Below the pieces are notes generated by a model. The model saw only the letters and a list, made by a program, of their open reading frames with translations. It was not told the DNA's origin and did not search any database. From Nakamurella lactea DSM 19367 (lineage in GTDB: Bacteria; Actinomycetota; Actinomycetes; Mycobacteriales; Nakamurellaceae), in the NCBI RefSeq assembly GCF_000426645.1, contig NZ_AUFT01000005.1, positions 124,001-188,000 of the forward strand: 64,000 bases of DNA, in the 5' to 3' direction. Positions 41,070-49,822 of the stretch are shown piece after piece. The position numbers and the translations under genes are program-made. Positions within the stretch are counted from its first letter, which is position 1. Each line of letters begins with the position of its first letter.

Positions 41070-41106
41070 CGACCAGCAGGGTTGGGATCGTGATGACGGG
41101 AGCGCC

Positions 41107-41778
41107 ATGTCCGGCAGCAACAGCAGCACCATCTTCCGACTGGACGCCAGCATCCGGATCGAGGGCTCGGTGACCAGGGCGGTGGCCGACACGCTGCAGG
41201 CCACCATCAGCGCTGAGCTGGGGAACCCGGCGGTGGTCCGCCGCGATGTCGGTAGCGTGCCGCTCGGCGGTGCGGTCTGGGCCGACGCCGCACTGTCCCG
41301 GCTGCTGCCGGCCGAACAGCGAACGGGCGAGCAGCGGTCCGCGATCGAGCTGGCCGGCGAGCTCGCCGACGAACTGGCTTCCGCAGACACGCTGGTCTTC
41401 GCCGTGCCGATGTACAACTTCGGCGTCTCGCAGCATTTCAAGACCTGGTACGACATCGTCTCCACCGACCCGCGGCTCGCTCCCGGTGCCGACGACATTG
41501 CCGGCCGGCCCGCTTTTCTGGTGACAGCCAGGGGCGGCGGCTACGGTCCCGGCACCCCGCGCGAGGGTTGGGACCACGCGACCGCCTGGATGCAGCGGGT
41601 GCTGGTCGATGTCTGGGGACTCGATCTCGAGACGATCGAGACCGAGCTGACGCTGGCAGAGGTGACGCCACAGATGGCGGAGTTGCGTGATCTGGCCAAG
41701 CAGCAGCTCGCCGCTTCGCACGACACTGCGCGGGTCGTCGGGCGATCGGTGACCCATCGCCTGTTGACCGCGTCCTGA
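41107..41778 (+). CDS. FMN-dependent NADH-azoreductase-like flavoprotein
   Basis: 223 residues with a flavodoxin-like fold. The N-terminal RLDASIRIEGSVTRAVADTL corresponds to the phosphate-binding region of AzoR. TLVFAVPMYNFGVSQHFKTW is the hallmark FMN-binding MYNFGxP/S loop, and FLVTARGGGYGPGTPREGWD is the second flavin loop. Family members reduce quinones and azo compounds by two electrons with NAD(P)H. The gene is expressed divergently from MarR and likely inducible by its substrates. Confidence 0.9.
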   Translation: MSGSNSSTIFRLDASIRIEGSVTRAVADTLQATISAELGNPAVVRRDVGSVPLGGAVWADAALSRLLPAEQRTGEQRSAIELAGELADELASADTLVFAVPMYNFGVSQHFKTWYDIVSTDPRLAPGADDIAGRPAFLVTARGGGYGPGTPREGWDHATAWMQRVLVDVWGLDLETIETELTLAEVTPQMAELRDLAKQQLAASHDTARVVGRSVTHRLLTAS

Positions 41779-41800
41779 CCGCGCTTCGCTTGTCCCGTTG

Positions 41801-43054
41801 TTACCACCGGCCGGCCAGCCACAGCGCCGTGGTCGCCGCCAGCAGCGTCGACGGGACGGTCAGCAGGCCGAGCCGGGTGAAGGTGGCCAGACTGGCAGAG
41901 TGCTCGTTGCGCACCAGGATCCGGCGCCACAATAGGGTGGCCAGTGATCCGGTGTAGGTGAGGTTCGGGCCGATGTTCACCCCGATCAGAATCGCCAGGA
42001 TCGCCGTCGGTGCCGCGGGCCCGGCGGCGGTGATGGCGCCGAGCAGCAGCAGGGTCGCCGGCAGGTTGTTCAGCAGATTGGCCAGTAGCGCTGCGATCCC
42101 GGCCAGTGTCAGCAGGGTGAGCCAGCTGTCGCCGGCCGGCAGTGCGGTCGAGATCGCCTGCTGCAGGCCGTGTCCGGTGACGCCGTCGACCACCACGCCG
42201 AGGGCGCCGACGAACAGGATGAACAGCGGGTTCGCCGCCATCAGGATCGCGCCCGGGGCTCGCTGGCCACGCACCATCGCCCGGACCGCCATCGCCGCGG
42301 CGCCGGCCGAGGCGACCACCCATGGCTGCACGGCGAACACCGGCGCGACCACGAACCCGGCCAGCACCAGTCCGATCAGTACCAGCGAGGTCAGCGGCGG
42401 CCGCACGGCGGCGCCGCGCACGACCTCGACCCGACCGCGCAGGTCGCCGGCGAAATAGCCACGGAAGACCAGGTACTCGACCGCCAGAGCGGCCAGCCAT
42501 GGCAACGTCATCAGAGCGGCGAAGTGCAGGAACGTCAGCCCGGATGCGTGGAATGCCAACAGGTTCGTCAGGTTCGAGATCGGTAGCAGTACCGACGCGG
42601 TGTTCGCCAGGTGCGCCGTCGCGTACAGATGCGGGGACGGCCGCACCGTCAGCCTGCGCACCGTTGCGAACACCACCGGCGTCAACAGCACCACGGTGGC
42701 ATCCAGGGACAGTACGGCCGTAGTGACCCCGGCGACGCCGAAAACCAACAGCAGCAATCGTTGCGCCGAGCCGCCGCTGCGGTGCGCCATCAGGTCGCCG
42801 ATCCAGCGGAACACCCCGTCGGCGGCGGCCAGCTGCGAGATCACCAGGATCGCTGCCAGGAACCCCAGGGTCGGGCCAAGTTCGGCGATCGTCCGCCAGG
42901 CCCGGGTCGGGGTGACGATGCCCAGCGCCAACAGCAGGCCGGCGGCCGGTACTGCCGCGACCGCCTCCGGCAGGTGCCGCGGGCGGATGACGGCGAACGC
43001 CAGCACCGCCATCAATGCCACGACGCCGATCGTGGTGGCCGCCGCAGCGGACAC
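41801..43054 (-). CDS. ArsB/NhaD-like (SLC13-type) permease
   Basis: 417 residues with 11-12 hydrophobic spans. Features of the ArsB/NhaD ion transporter superfamily are the internal duplication, the re-entrant TASVLLPISNLTNLLAFHAS and ANLLNNLPATLLLLGAITAA hairpins (NLTN and NNLP motifs), and the repeat-2 IGVNIGPNLTYTGSLATLLW loop. ArsB members export arsenite, while NhaD members exchange Na+/H+; no arsenic genes are nearby, so the substrate is open. The GTG start at 43054 is three bases after the thioesterase stop, indicating co-transcription. Confidence 0.83.
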   Translation of the reverse strand: MSAAAATTIGVVALMAVLAFAVIRPRHLPEAVAAVPAAGLLLALGIVTPTRAWRTIAELGPTLGFLAAILVISQLAAADGVFRWIGDLMAHRSGGSAQRLLLLVFGVAGVTTAVLSLDATVVLLTPVVFATVRRLTVRPSPHLYATAHLANTASVLLPISNLTNLLAFHASGLTFLHFAALMTLPWLAALAVEYLVFRGYFAGDLRGRVEVVRGAAVRPPLTSLVLIGLVLAGFVVAPVFAVQPWVVASAGAAAMAVRAMVRGQRAPGAILMAANPLFILFVGALGVVVDGVTGHGLQQAISTALPAGDSWLTLLTLAGIAALLANLLNNLPATLLLLGAITAAGPAAPTAILAILIGVNIGPNLTYTGSLATLLWRRILVRNEHSASLATFTRLGLLTVPSTLLAATTALWLAGRW

Positions 43055-43057
43055 CCG

Positions 43058-43591
43058 TCAGCCGCCGCGGACCAGGCAGGACAGCCGAGCGGTGCAGACC
43101 CGGGCGCCGTCCTCCCGGGAGATGACGATGTCGAACGTCATCATCGTCCGGCCGACGTGCACCGGTGTGGAGACGCCCGTTACCGATCCGGCGGTCATCG
43201 ATCGGTGATGGGTGCAGCTCAGTTCGACACCGACGGCGACCCGGCCGGGGCCGGCCAGCAGCGCGGCGTGGAAGGAGCCGAGCGCCTCGGCCAGCACCCC
43301 GTTCGCCCCGCCGTGCAACAGCCCGAAAGGCTGACGATTGCCGACCACTGGCATGCTGGCCGCCACCCGGTCGGGGCCGAACTCCTCGATCCGGATTCCC
43401 ATCATGGCGTTCAGCTCGCCGCCCACCCGGTTGGCCGCGGCCAGTACCGCCACCCGGTCGCCGCCGTCGGCGACGGCGGCAATTGCGGCGAACAACTCCC
43501 GCATTCCGGTCTCGATCTGCTCCGGCGGGTAGAAGGCGGGCAGCGGGCCGGGGCGCGCGGTCGGCTGGGTCGGGTCGGGCTGGTCGGTCAT
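43058..43591 (-). CDS. PaaI-like hotdog-fold thioesterase
   Basis: 177 residues from ATG 43591. The hotdog domain occupies the C-terminal ~125 residues: LNAMMGIRIEEFGPDRVAAS, MPVVGNRQPFGLLHGGANGV (with the HGG catalytic loop), LAEALGSFHAALLAGPGRVA, VGVELSCTHHRSMTAGSVTG. These enzymes hydrolyse acyl- or hydroxyphenylacetyl-CoA thioesters; in actinobacteria one often sits near polA. The N-terminal 50 residues are Pro-rich, then helical. The gene is divergent from polA and first in a two-gene operon with the permease. Confidence 0.88.
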   Translation of the reverse strand: MTDQPDPTQPTARPGPLPAFYPPEQIETGMRELFAAIAAVADGGDRVAVLAAANRVGGELNAMMGIRIEEFGPDRVAASMPVVGNRQPFGLLHGGANGVLAEALGSFHAALLAGPGRVAVGVELSCTHHRSMTAGSVTGVSTPVHVGRTMMTFDIVISREDGARVCTARLSCLVRGG

Positions 43592-43630
43592 CGCTGCGGC
43601 TCCTTGGTCACCGGGACGTGAGGGCTGTCG

Positions 43631-43654
43631 GAGTCTGAATCTAGACTCGGGCAC
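43631..43654 (+). promoter_or_regulatory. Leaderless-type promoter in a palindrome before the polA mini-ORF
   Basis: GAGTCT-GAATCT-AGACTC (43631-43648) is a perfect inverted repeat. TAGACT (43642-43647) inside it is a -10 element placed seven bases before the GTG of the mini-ORF at 43655. This suggests that transcription starts at the mini-ORF and that a dimeric regulator may bind over the -10. Confidence 0.45.
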
Positions 43655-43729
43655 GTGAACGAGCTTGCGAGTGAACCGTCGGCACCGAACGATGTCGACC
43701 CGCGAGGGACGAGCGGGGAGACACGGTGA
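43655..43729 (+). other. Mini-ORF / dispersed repeat immediately upstream of polA (24 codons)
   Basis: A GTG at 43655 begins MNELASEPSAPND, and the frame ends PRGTSGETR with TGA at 43727-43729 overlapping polA's GTG (GTGA). Length and sequence match the livM-livG mini-ORF (56 of 75 bases by hand count). Here nothing precedes it in the operon, but a -10 element lies seven bases upstream, so it could be translated as a leaderless leader peptide feeding polA by coupling. Confidence 0.6.
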
Positions 43730-46464
43730 CGGCGACGACCAGCGGGACCACGGCGGCAACGACCGAGGTGGCGGCGCCGGCCACCCCTGCAGGGGAACGG
43801 CCGACCCTGCTTCTGCTGGACGGCCATTCGCTGGCCTATCGGGCGTTCTACGCGCTGCCCGTGGAGAACTTCTCCACCACCACCGGGCAGCCGACCAACG
43901 CGGTGTACGGCTTCACCTCGATGCTGATCAACCTGTTGCGGGACGAGCGGCCGACCCACGTCGCGGTGGCCTTCGACCTGTCCCGGCAGACCTGGCGGAG
44001 TGAGGAGTTCGCTGCCTACAAGGCCAACCGATCCAGTTCACCGGAAGACTTCCGGGGCCAGGTCGAGCTGATCAAGCAGGTGCTGGAGGCCATGCGGATC
44101 CCGGCGCTGTCGGCGGAGAACTTCGAGGCCGACGATGTGATCGCCACCCTCACCGTTCGGGCCACCGGCGAAGGGATGGCCGTCCGGATCTGTACCGGCG
44201 ACCGCGACGCGCTGCAGCTGGTCTCCGACCAGGTCACCGTGCTCTACCCCAAGCGCGGGGTCTCCGAGCTCACCAGGTTCACTCCCGACGAGGTCGAGTC
44301 CAAATACGGGCTGACGCCGATCCAGTACCCCGACTTCGCCGCCCTGCGCGGCGATCCGTCGGACAACCTGCCCGGCATCCCGGGGGTGGGGGAGAAGACG
44401 GCGGCCAAGTGGATCCGCGAGTTCGGCTCGCTCACCGCCCTGGTCGACCGGGTCGACGAGGTCCCCGGCAAGACCGGGAACGCGTTGCGGGACAACCTGT
44501 CCAACGTGCTGCAGAATCGCCGGCTGACCGAACTGGTGCGGGACGTGCCGGTGGAGGCGGATCCGGCGAACGACCTGCAGGCGGTCCCGTACGACCGGGA
44601 GGCCGTGCACTCGATCTTCGACAACCTGCAGTTCCGGGTGCTCCGGGAGCGGCTGTTGGAGATCTTCGAACAGGCCGACGAGACCAGCGTCGAGGGCGGC
44701 TTCGACGTGAAGGGCGGCCGGTTGGAGCCGGGCGGCGTGCGGGCCTGGCTGGATGAGCACGGCGGCACCGGCCGGCTCGGCCTGGTGGTGCGCGGCGCGT
44801 TCGGCGCCGGCGCCGGCGACGTGCACACACTGTCTTTCGCCGCGCCCGACGGCGCGGCCGCCGTGGTCGACGTGTCGGCCATCGACCCGGACGACGACGC
44901 GGCGATCGGCGCCTTCCTGGCCGACGTGGCCCGGCCGAAGGTCGGCCACGACCTGAAGCCGGCGATCAATGCCCTGGTCGCCAGGGGCTGGCCGGTCGAC
45001 GGCATCGCCTGCGACACCGCGCTGGCCGCCTACCTGGTGCTACCCGGCCAGCGCTCATTCGACCTCGGCGACCTGGTGCAGCGCTACCTGCACCGCACAT
45101 TGCAGACCGAAGACGCGGCCGCGGGTGGCCAGCTCTCGCTGTTGGACGACGGCGTCGACGACACCGCGCTGATGGTCGAGGCCAGGGCAGTGCTGGATCT
45201 GGCCGAGGTACTGGCGGCGCAGCTGTCGGCCGGCGGTCAGCTCGATCTGCTCAACGACATCGAACTGCCGGTGATGACGGTGCTCGGGCAGATGGAGCGC
45301 ACCGGCATCGCCGTCGACGTCGACTACCTCGATGAGTTGCACAGCACCTTCTCCGCGGCCGCGACCGAGGCCGCGCAGGCGGCCTACGGGGTGATCGGCA
45401 AGGAGGTGAACCTCGGCTCGCCCAAGCAGTTGCAGGTGATCCTGTTCGACGAACTCGACATGCCGAAGACCAAACGCACGAAGACCGGATACACCACCGA
45501 CGCGGACGCGCTCACCGCCCTGTACGAGAAGACCGAACACCCGTTCCTGCAGCACCTGCTGCGGCACCGGGACGTCACCAAGCTGAAGACCACGGTCGAG
45601 GGGCTGCAGAAGTCCGTCGGCGACGACGCCCGGATCCACACCACCTACCTGCAGAACATCGCGGCCACCGGCCGGCTGTCCTCCACCGACCCGAATCTGC
45701 AGAACATTCCGGTGCGGACGGCGGAGGGTCGGCAGATTCGCAAGGCCTTCATCGCAGGACCGGGATTCGACGAGCTGCTGACGGCGGACTACTCGCAGAT
45801 CGAGATGCGGATCATGGCGCACCTGTCCCACGACGCCGGGCTGATCGAGGCGTTCCGGTCGGGTGAGGACCTGCACACCTTCGTCGCCATGCGGGCGTTC
45901 GGGGTGCCGCAGGAGGAGGTCACGCCGGAGATGCGCCGGCGGATCAAGGCGATGAGCTACGGGCTGGCGTACGGGCTGTCGGCGTTCGGCCTGTCCGGCC
46001 AGCTGAAGATCAGCGTCGAAGAGGCCAAGGAGCAGATGGATGCCTACTTCGACCGGTTCGGCGGAGTGCGCGACTTCCTCCGGGCCACCGTCGACCAGGC
46101 CAGGATGGACGGCTACACCGAGACGCTGCTGGGCCGCCGGCGATACCTGCCGGATCTGACCAGCGACGTCCGTCAGCGGCGTGAGCTGGCTGAGCGGGTG
46201 GCGCTGAACTCGCCGATCCAGGGATCGGCTGCCGACATCATCAAGGTCGCGATGGTCAGCGTGCAGCGCCGCCTCGAGACGGAAAAGCTCAGGTCACGGC
46301 TGCTGCTGCAGGTGCACGACGAACTGGTCTGCGAGGTCGCCGAGGGCGAGGCGGAGGCGGTGACCGCCGTGGTGCGCGAGGAGATGGCCGGCGCGTACCG
46401 GCTGGACGTGCCGATGGACGTCTCGGTCGGGCTCGGCGCCAATTGGGACGCCGCAGCGCACTAA
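43726..46464 (+). CDS. polA: DNA polymerase I
   Basis: 912 residues. The N-terminal 5' nuclease (~22-320) has LLLLDGHSLAYRAFYALPVE, FEADDVIATLTVRATGEG, CTGDRDALQLVSD and GDPSDNLPGIPGVGEKTA. The middle domain (~330-500) keeps the fold of a 3'-5' exonuclease but lacks the metal-binding acids: the expected FDTE position reads LGLVVRGAFG, and KVGHDLKPA has no partner Asp. Proofreading should be absent, as in other actinobacterial PolA. The polymerase domain carries motif A DYSQIEMRIMAHLSHD, motif B RRRIKAMSYGLAYG and motif C QVHDELV. The protein fills gaps in repair and Okazaki processing. The start overlaps the mini-ORF stop. Confidence 0.96.
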   Translation: MTATTSGTTAATTEVAAPATPAGERPTLLLLDGHSLAYRAFYALPVENFSTTTGQPTNAVYGFTSMLINLLRDERPTHVAVAFDLSRQTWRSEEFAAYKANRSSSPEDFRGQVELIKQVLEAMRIPALSAENFEADDVIATLTVRATGEGMAVRICTGDRDALQLVSDQVTVLYPKRGVSELTRFTPDEVESKYGLTPIQYPDFAALRGDPSDNLPGIPGVGEKTAAKWIREFGSLTALVDRVDEVPGKTGNALRDNLSNVLQNRRLTELVRDVPVEADPANDLQAVPYDREAVHSIFDNLQFRVLRERLLEIFEQADETSVEGGFDVKGGRLEPGGVRAWLDEHGGTGRLGLVVRGAFGAGAGDVHTLSFAAPDGAAAVVDVSAIDPDDDAAIGAFLADVARPKVGHDLKPAINALVARGWPVDGIACDTALAAYLVLPGQRSFDLGDLVQRYLHRTLQTEDAAAGGQLSLLDDGVDDTALMVEARAVLDLAEVLAAQLSAGGQLDLLNDIELPVMTVLGQMERTGIAVDVDYLDELHSTFSAAATEAAQAAYGVIGKEVNLGSPKQLQVILFDELDMPKTKRTKTGYTTDADALTALYEKTEHPFLQHLLRHRDVTKLKTTVEGLQKSVGDDARIHTTYLQNIAATGRLSSTDPNLQNIPVRTAEGRQIRKAFIAGPGFDELLTADYSQIEMRIMAHLSHDAGLIEAFRSGEDLHTFVAMRAFGVPQEEVTPEMRRRIKAMSYGLAYGLSAFGLSGQLKISVEEAKEQMDAYFDRFGGVRDFLRATVDQARMDGYTETLLGRRRYLPDLTSDVRQRRELAERVALNSPIQGSAADIIKVAMVSVQRRLETEKLRSRLLLQVHDELVCEVAEGEAEAVTAVVREEMAGAYRLDVPMDVSVGLGANWDAAAH

Positions 46465-46514
46465 CTAACGACCGTCGTGGGTGGCCACACACCCCAGAGG
46501 ACAAGGAAGCCAGG

Positions 46515-47126
46515 ATGTTGCTGCCGAAGCCGATCGCCGAGGGTGTCCGGGACGGCCGGATCACTCTCGCTTTCCGTCGCTGGGAGGCACCCAGGGTCAA
46601 GATCGGCTCCACCCAGTTGACGGCGGCCGGCATTGTCGGGTTCGACGCCGTCGACGAGATCGTCGATCTGGCAACGCTTTCCGACACCGACGCGCTGGCG
46701 GCCGGGCTGCCGGACGCGGAGACCCTGCGGAAGCGGTTGGCGCCGGGTGCCCCGGCCCGGAGTGGCCCCCGGAGCAGCAAGGGCGGCGACCGGGTCTATC
46801 GGGTTCGGATGCGTTACCTGGGGGAGGACCCGCGGCTGACGCTGCGGGAACAAGTCCCCGATGGCGCCGACCTTGCCGAGCTGACCGCAGCGGTGGCCAA
46901 GTTGGACGCCGGCAAGAAGACCGGACCGTGGACCCGCCCGATCCTGGAATGGATCGCGGCCAATCCCGGCGTCGTGTCCAAGGAACTGGCCGCGCTGCTG
47001 GACCGCGACCTGCTGCCGATGAAGGCCGACATCCGCAAACTCAAGGCCCTGGGTCTGACGATCAGCCTCGAGGTCGGATACCGGTTGTCTCCACGTGGCG
47101 CCGCCTACCTCGCGTCCCTGGGCTGA
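46515..47126 (+). CDS. ASCH-like domain protein downstream of polA
   Basis: 203 residues from ATG 46515, preceded by AAGGAAG. The N-terminal ~110 residues (PKPIAEGVRDGRITLAFRRW, then VKIGSTQLTAAGIVGFDAVD and RVYRVRMRYLGEDPRLTLRE) resemble ASCH/PUA-like beta barrels that bind nucleic acid. The C-terminal ~70 residues look like a winged helix (TRPILEWIAANPGVVSKELA, then MKADIRKLKALGLTISLEVG). An RNA- or DNA-associated regulator is suggested, but no function is established. It follows polA by 50 bases and may be co-transcribed. It converges on the response regulator with a nine-base gap. Confidence 0.75.
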   Translation: MLLPKPIAEGVRDGRITLAFRRWEAPRVKIGSTQLTAAGIVGFDAVDEIVDLATLSDTDALAAGLPDAETLRKRLAPGAPARSGPRSSKGGDRVYRVRMRYLGEDPRLTLREQVPDGADLAELTAAVAKLDAGKKTGPWTRPILEWIAANPGVVSKELAALLDRDLLPMKADIRKLKALGLTISLEVGYRLSPRGAAYLASLG

Positions 47127-47135
47127 CGCCTGGGC

Positions 47136-47879
47136 TCAGCGATGCGTCGTCTGCCCGGCCTGGTCGGCGTCGCCACGGGACAGCCAGCCGCGCCGCGCCG
47201 CCTTGGCCACCGCCTGTAGTTGCGAGCTGGTACCCAGCTTGCTGAGCAGGCTGCGGACATGGCTGCGAACGGTCGCCTCGGAGACCACCCAGTCGTCGGC
47301 GATCTCCCGGACGCTGCGGCCATCGCTCAACGCTTGCAGGGTTTCTCGCTCCCGCTCGGTGAGTCGGCGAAACGGCACCAGCTCGCGATCCCGGTCGGCC
47401 TGCAGCCTTTGTCCTTCCGCCCGCGCGTCAGCCAGTTCCCGCCGGAAGGTGGCATGCTGCACCGGGTCCAGCGGGCCCTCGGCCGTCATCGCACGGCCGG
47501 CCGCGTCGACCAGGGCGTCGAAACCGTCCGCCTTCGGCACGTAACCGAGCGCGCCGAGCCCCAGCGTCTCGGCGATCTGCAGCCGATCCTGGACCCCGGT
47601 GACCATCAGCACCCGGATACCGGCCGCGACCAGCGGAGCGATCAACGGGGTACTGCTGCCGGCCCCGCCGAGGTCGAGATCCAGCAACACCAGCTCAGGA
47701 CCGATCTGAAGGATCCGGGCCAGGGTGGATTCGACCGGGTCGGCGGTACCGGGGCCGGCACCGCCGGCCGGGACCCCGACCGGGGCGACGACGACCGCAT
47801 CGAAACCGTCGCGCCGCAAGGCCTCTCGGACGGTCTCCGCCAGCAATTGGTGGTCGTCGACGATCACGATGGACGGCAT
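47136..47879 (-). CDS. LuxR/NarL-type response regulator
   Basis: 247 residues. The receiver domain (~1-135) reads IVIVDDHQLLAETVREALRR with the acidic pocket, phospho-Asp in LVLLDLDLGG, VLMVTGVQD and GYVPKADGF. A helical linker of ~40 residues leads to a LuxR HTH (RLTERERETLQALSDGRSVR, EIADDWVVSEATVRSHVRSL, LSKLGTSSQLQAV). The start overlaps the kinase stop (ATGA), so the pair is coupled. The target may be the adjacent tasA/sipW-like genes or the tandem-repeat region upstream of the kinase; inference only. Confidence 0.9.
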   Translation of the reverse strand: MPSIVIVDDHQLLAETVREALRRDGFDAVVVAPVGVPAGGAGPGTADPVESTLARILQIGPELVLLDLDLGGAGSSTPLIAPLVAAGIRVLMVTGVQDRLQIAETLGLGALGYVPKADGFDALVDAAGRAMTAEGPLDPVQHATFRRELADARAEGQRLQADRDRELVPFRRLTERERETLQALSDGRSVREIADDWVVSEATVRSHVRSLLSKLGTSSQLQAVAKAARRGWLSRGDADQAGQTTHR

Positions 47880-49540
47880 CAGCCCACCCCGCGGAGCGGC
47901 CGGATCGCCGCGGCGGTCGTCTGTTGCGACAGCTGCTGGGGGATCGGCACGCCGGCGGCGGCCGCGCCCGTTGTTCCGGTGGCCAGCGCCGGCGCCTGCG
48001 GCTGGGCCGCCGGGAGCGTGATGGTGACCGTGGTTCCGCCGTCCGGGCCGCCGTCCAGTCGCAGGGTTCCTCCCTGGACGTGCATGGCCGCCTCGGCGGT
48101 GTACAGGCCGATGCCGGATCCCTCGCCGGCAGCGTCCTGGCCACGGACACCGCGCAGCAGCACGCGCTGCCGGTCGGCCGCCGCGATGCCCGGTCCGTCG
48201 TCCTCGATGGTCAGCTCGACGGTGTCGCCGCTGCGCCGGGACCGGATGAGGATCGGGCTACCTGCGGCATGCGTTCGGGCGTTGGACATGACGTTCGCCA
48301 CCGCCGTTGCGAAGGCCGGCGCGCGCCCGACCACCGCGGTGGAGCGCAGGTCCGTGGAGATCTCGGCGCCGGCGATCCGGTGGGCGAGGATCAACGGCTC
48401 CAACACGTCGGCGATGTCGAAGTCGGTGAGCGTGGTCTGCTGCTGCGGATCGAGGACTGCGCCGAGCCGGTGCAGTTCGGCGGTCATCATCCGGTGCAGC
48501 TGCGCCGGGTCGATGCCGCTGGACGGATCCGGTCGGCTGAGCAGTCGGGACGCGCCGAGCACACTGACCACTGCGGTCCGGGCATCATGCAGACGCTCGC
48601 GTTGATGCCGTTCGATCGACATCAGATCGGTTCGCACCAGTTCCAGATCGCCGGTCAGCCGCAGGGTCTTGGTGCCGTTGGCGGACAACAGCTCCCACAG
48701 GGTGGTGGTCGCGGAGGCCAGCAGCAACAGTGCTGCGATGGCTTGGGAGCCGGCGGCCAGGGTCCAGGACTGCAGCCCGAAAAGGCCGGTGGCGCGCAGC
48801 ATCTCGCTGACGGCCAGGACCGCGAAACCAATTCCGGCCCACTGCTGGGTGACCCGGCCCTGCTGCCGACCCTGCCACAGATGGTGACCGGCAAGTACGG
48901 CCCATAGGCCGGTGACCACCCACTCGGCCCCGCGGGCGAAGTCGTACATCGTCTCGGCGGGCAGCCAGCTGGTCGTGCGGTAGGCCAGCACCAGCGCCAA
49001 CGTCAGCGAGATCGCGATCAACATCACCAACGTCCGCAGCGGCCGCAATCCACCCTGGATCGGGGCCGAGAAGGCGCCGAACAGCAGGGCGAGGATGCCG
49101 ACGATGATCAACAATTGGCGGCCGGGGACCATGGCGAACGGGTTGCTCGCCGAGCCGAGGATGCCCAGGACCGACACGAACGACAGCGCGACACCGATCA
49201 CGATCAGACCAATCGCGTGCCAGGCCGGTTCGGCGACCCCGCTCAGCCGCCAGGCGGCCAACCGGAGACCCCCGGCGGCAAGCAACAGTGCGGCGGCCAG
49301 CGACCGGGCCAGCACCTTGAGCTGACTGCCGGCGCCGGCCGGATCGAACCGCCCGGCGAACAGCAATACGCTCCAGACGACCAGCCCGAGCAGTGAGGTC
49401 ACCAGCAGCACCAGCGAAATCCGGCGGTGCTCGCTCGGTGGAACCTGCGCCCGCCGGTCCGGCCCCCGGTACGGCGCCTGCCTGCCGGTTCTCGCGCCGT
49501 CCCACGATCTTTCGTTCGGCACCCCTTGCCCCACTTCCAT
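47879..49540 (-). CDS. Membrane sensor histidine kinase (NarL-family partner)
   Basis: 553 residues from ATG 49540 (a GTG one codon upstream is possible). A ~40-residue hydrophilic N-terminus precedes about eight spans (LVLLVTSLLGLVVWSVLLFA, LIVIGVALSFVSVLGILG, LLIIVGILALLFGAFSAPIQ and others) to residue ~290. The dimerisation region carries the likely phospho-His in RHQRERLHDARTAVVSVLGA. The ATPase domain has N-box AVANVMSNARTHAAG, G1 IEDDGPGIA and G2 GEGSGIGLYTAEAAM. It senses an unknown membrane-linked signal and phosphorylates the coupled LuxR regulator. Tandem 16-bp repeats lie upstream. Confidence 0.88.
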   Translation of the reverse strand: MEVGQGVPNERSWDGARTGRQAPYRGPDRRAQVPPSEHRRISLVLLVTSLLGLVVWSVLLFAGRFDPAGAGSQLKVLARSLAAALLLAAGGLRLAAWRLSGVAEPAWHAIGLIVIGVALSFVSVLGILGSASNPFAMVPGRQLLIIVGILALLFGAFSAPIQGGLRPLRTLVMLIAISLTLALVLAYRTTSWLPAETMYDFARGAEWVVTGLWAVLAGHHLWQGRQQGRVTQQWAGIGFAVLAVSEMLRATGLFGLQSWTLAAGSQAIAALLLLASATTTLWELLSANGTKTLRLTGDLELVRTDLMSIERHQRERLHDARTAVVSVLGASRLLSRPDPSSGIDPAQLHRMMTAELHRLGAVLDPQQQTTLTDFDIADVLEPLILAHRIAGAEISTDLRSTAVVGRAPAFATAVANVMSNARTHAAGSPILIRSRRSGDTVELTIEDDGPGIAAADRQRVLLRGVRGQDAAGEGSGIGLYTAEAAMHVQGGTLRLDGGPDGGTTVTITLPAAQPQAPALATGTTGAAAAGVPIPQQLSQQTTAAAIRPLRGVG

Positions 49541-49580
49541 CACACCCGACCGACCACCACACCCGACCGACCATCAGTCC

Positions 49581-49628
49581 CGACGACCGTCAATCACGAC
49601 GACCGTCAATCCCGACGACCGTCAACCC
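49581..49628. repeat. Three 16-bp direct repeats upstream of the sensor kinase
   Basis: CGACGACCGTCAATCA, CGACGACCGTCAATCC and CGACGACCGTCAACCC follow one another without gaps at 49581-49628. They are flanked by further ACCCGACCGACCA copies at ~49546, ~49560 and ~49625. They lie 40-90 bases upstream of the kinase start, where regulator-binding sites would be expected. The rest of the 280-bp gap shows no gene. Confidence 0.65.
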
Positions 49629-49822
49629 GACCGACCAGCACATCATCGGTGCCGGGTCCGACAGTGCCCGTCCGATCGGATCCGGTCGCCCGGCAGGTCG
49701 CACGGGCCGAAATACCGACCCGAACTGTTCGCCGGCGGGATCGCCCCGTCGATCCTGGAAACCGGCTGAAACGGATTCGGTTGTTTGGTGCTTGCTCGTT
49801 CATCTGAGTCTGGGACCGACGG

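Noticed and set aside
49581-49628. Replication origin iterons
   Set aside because: Only three short repeats beside a kinase gene, with no DnaA boxes, AT-rich stretch or replication genes.
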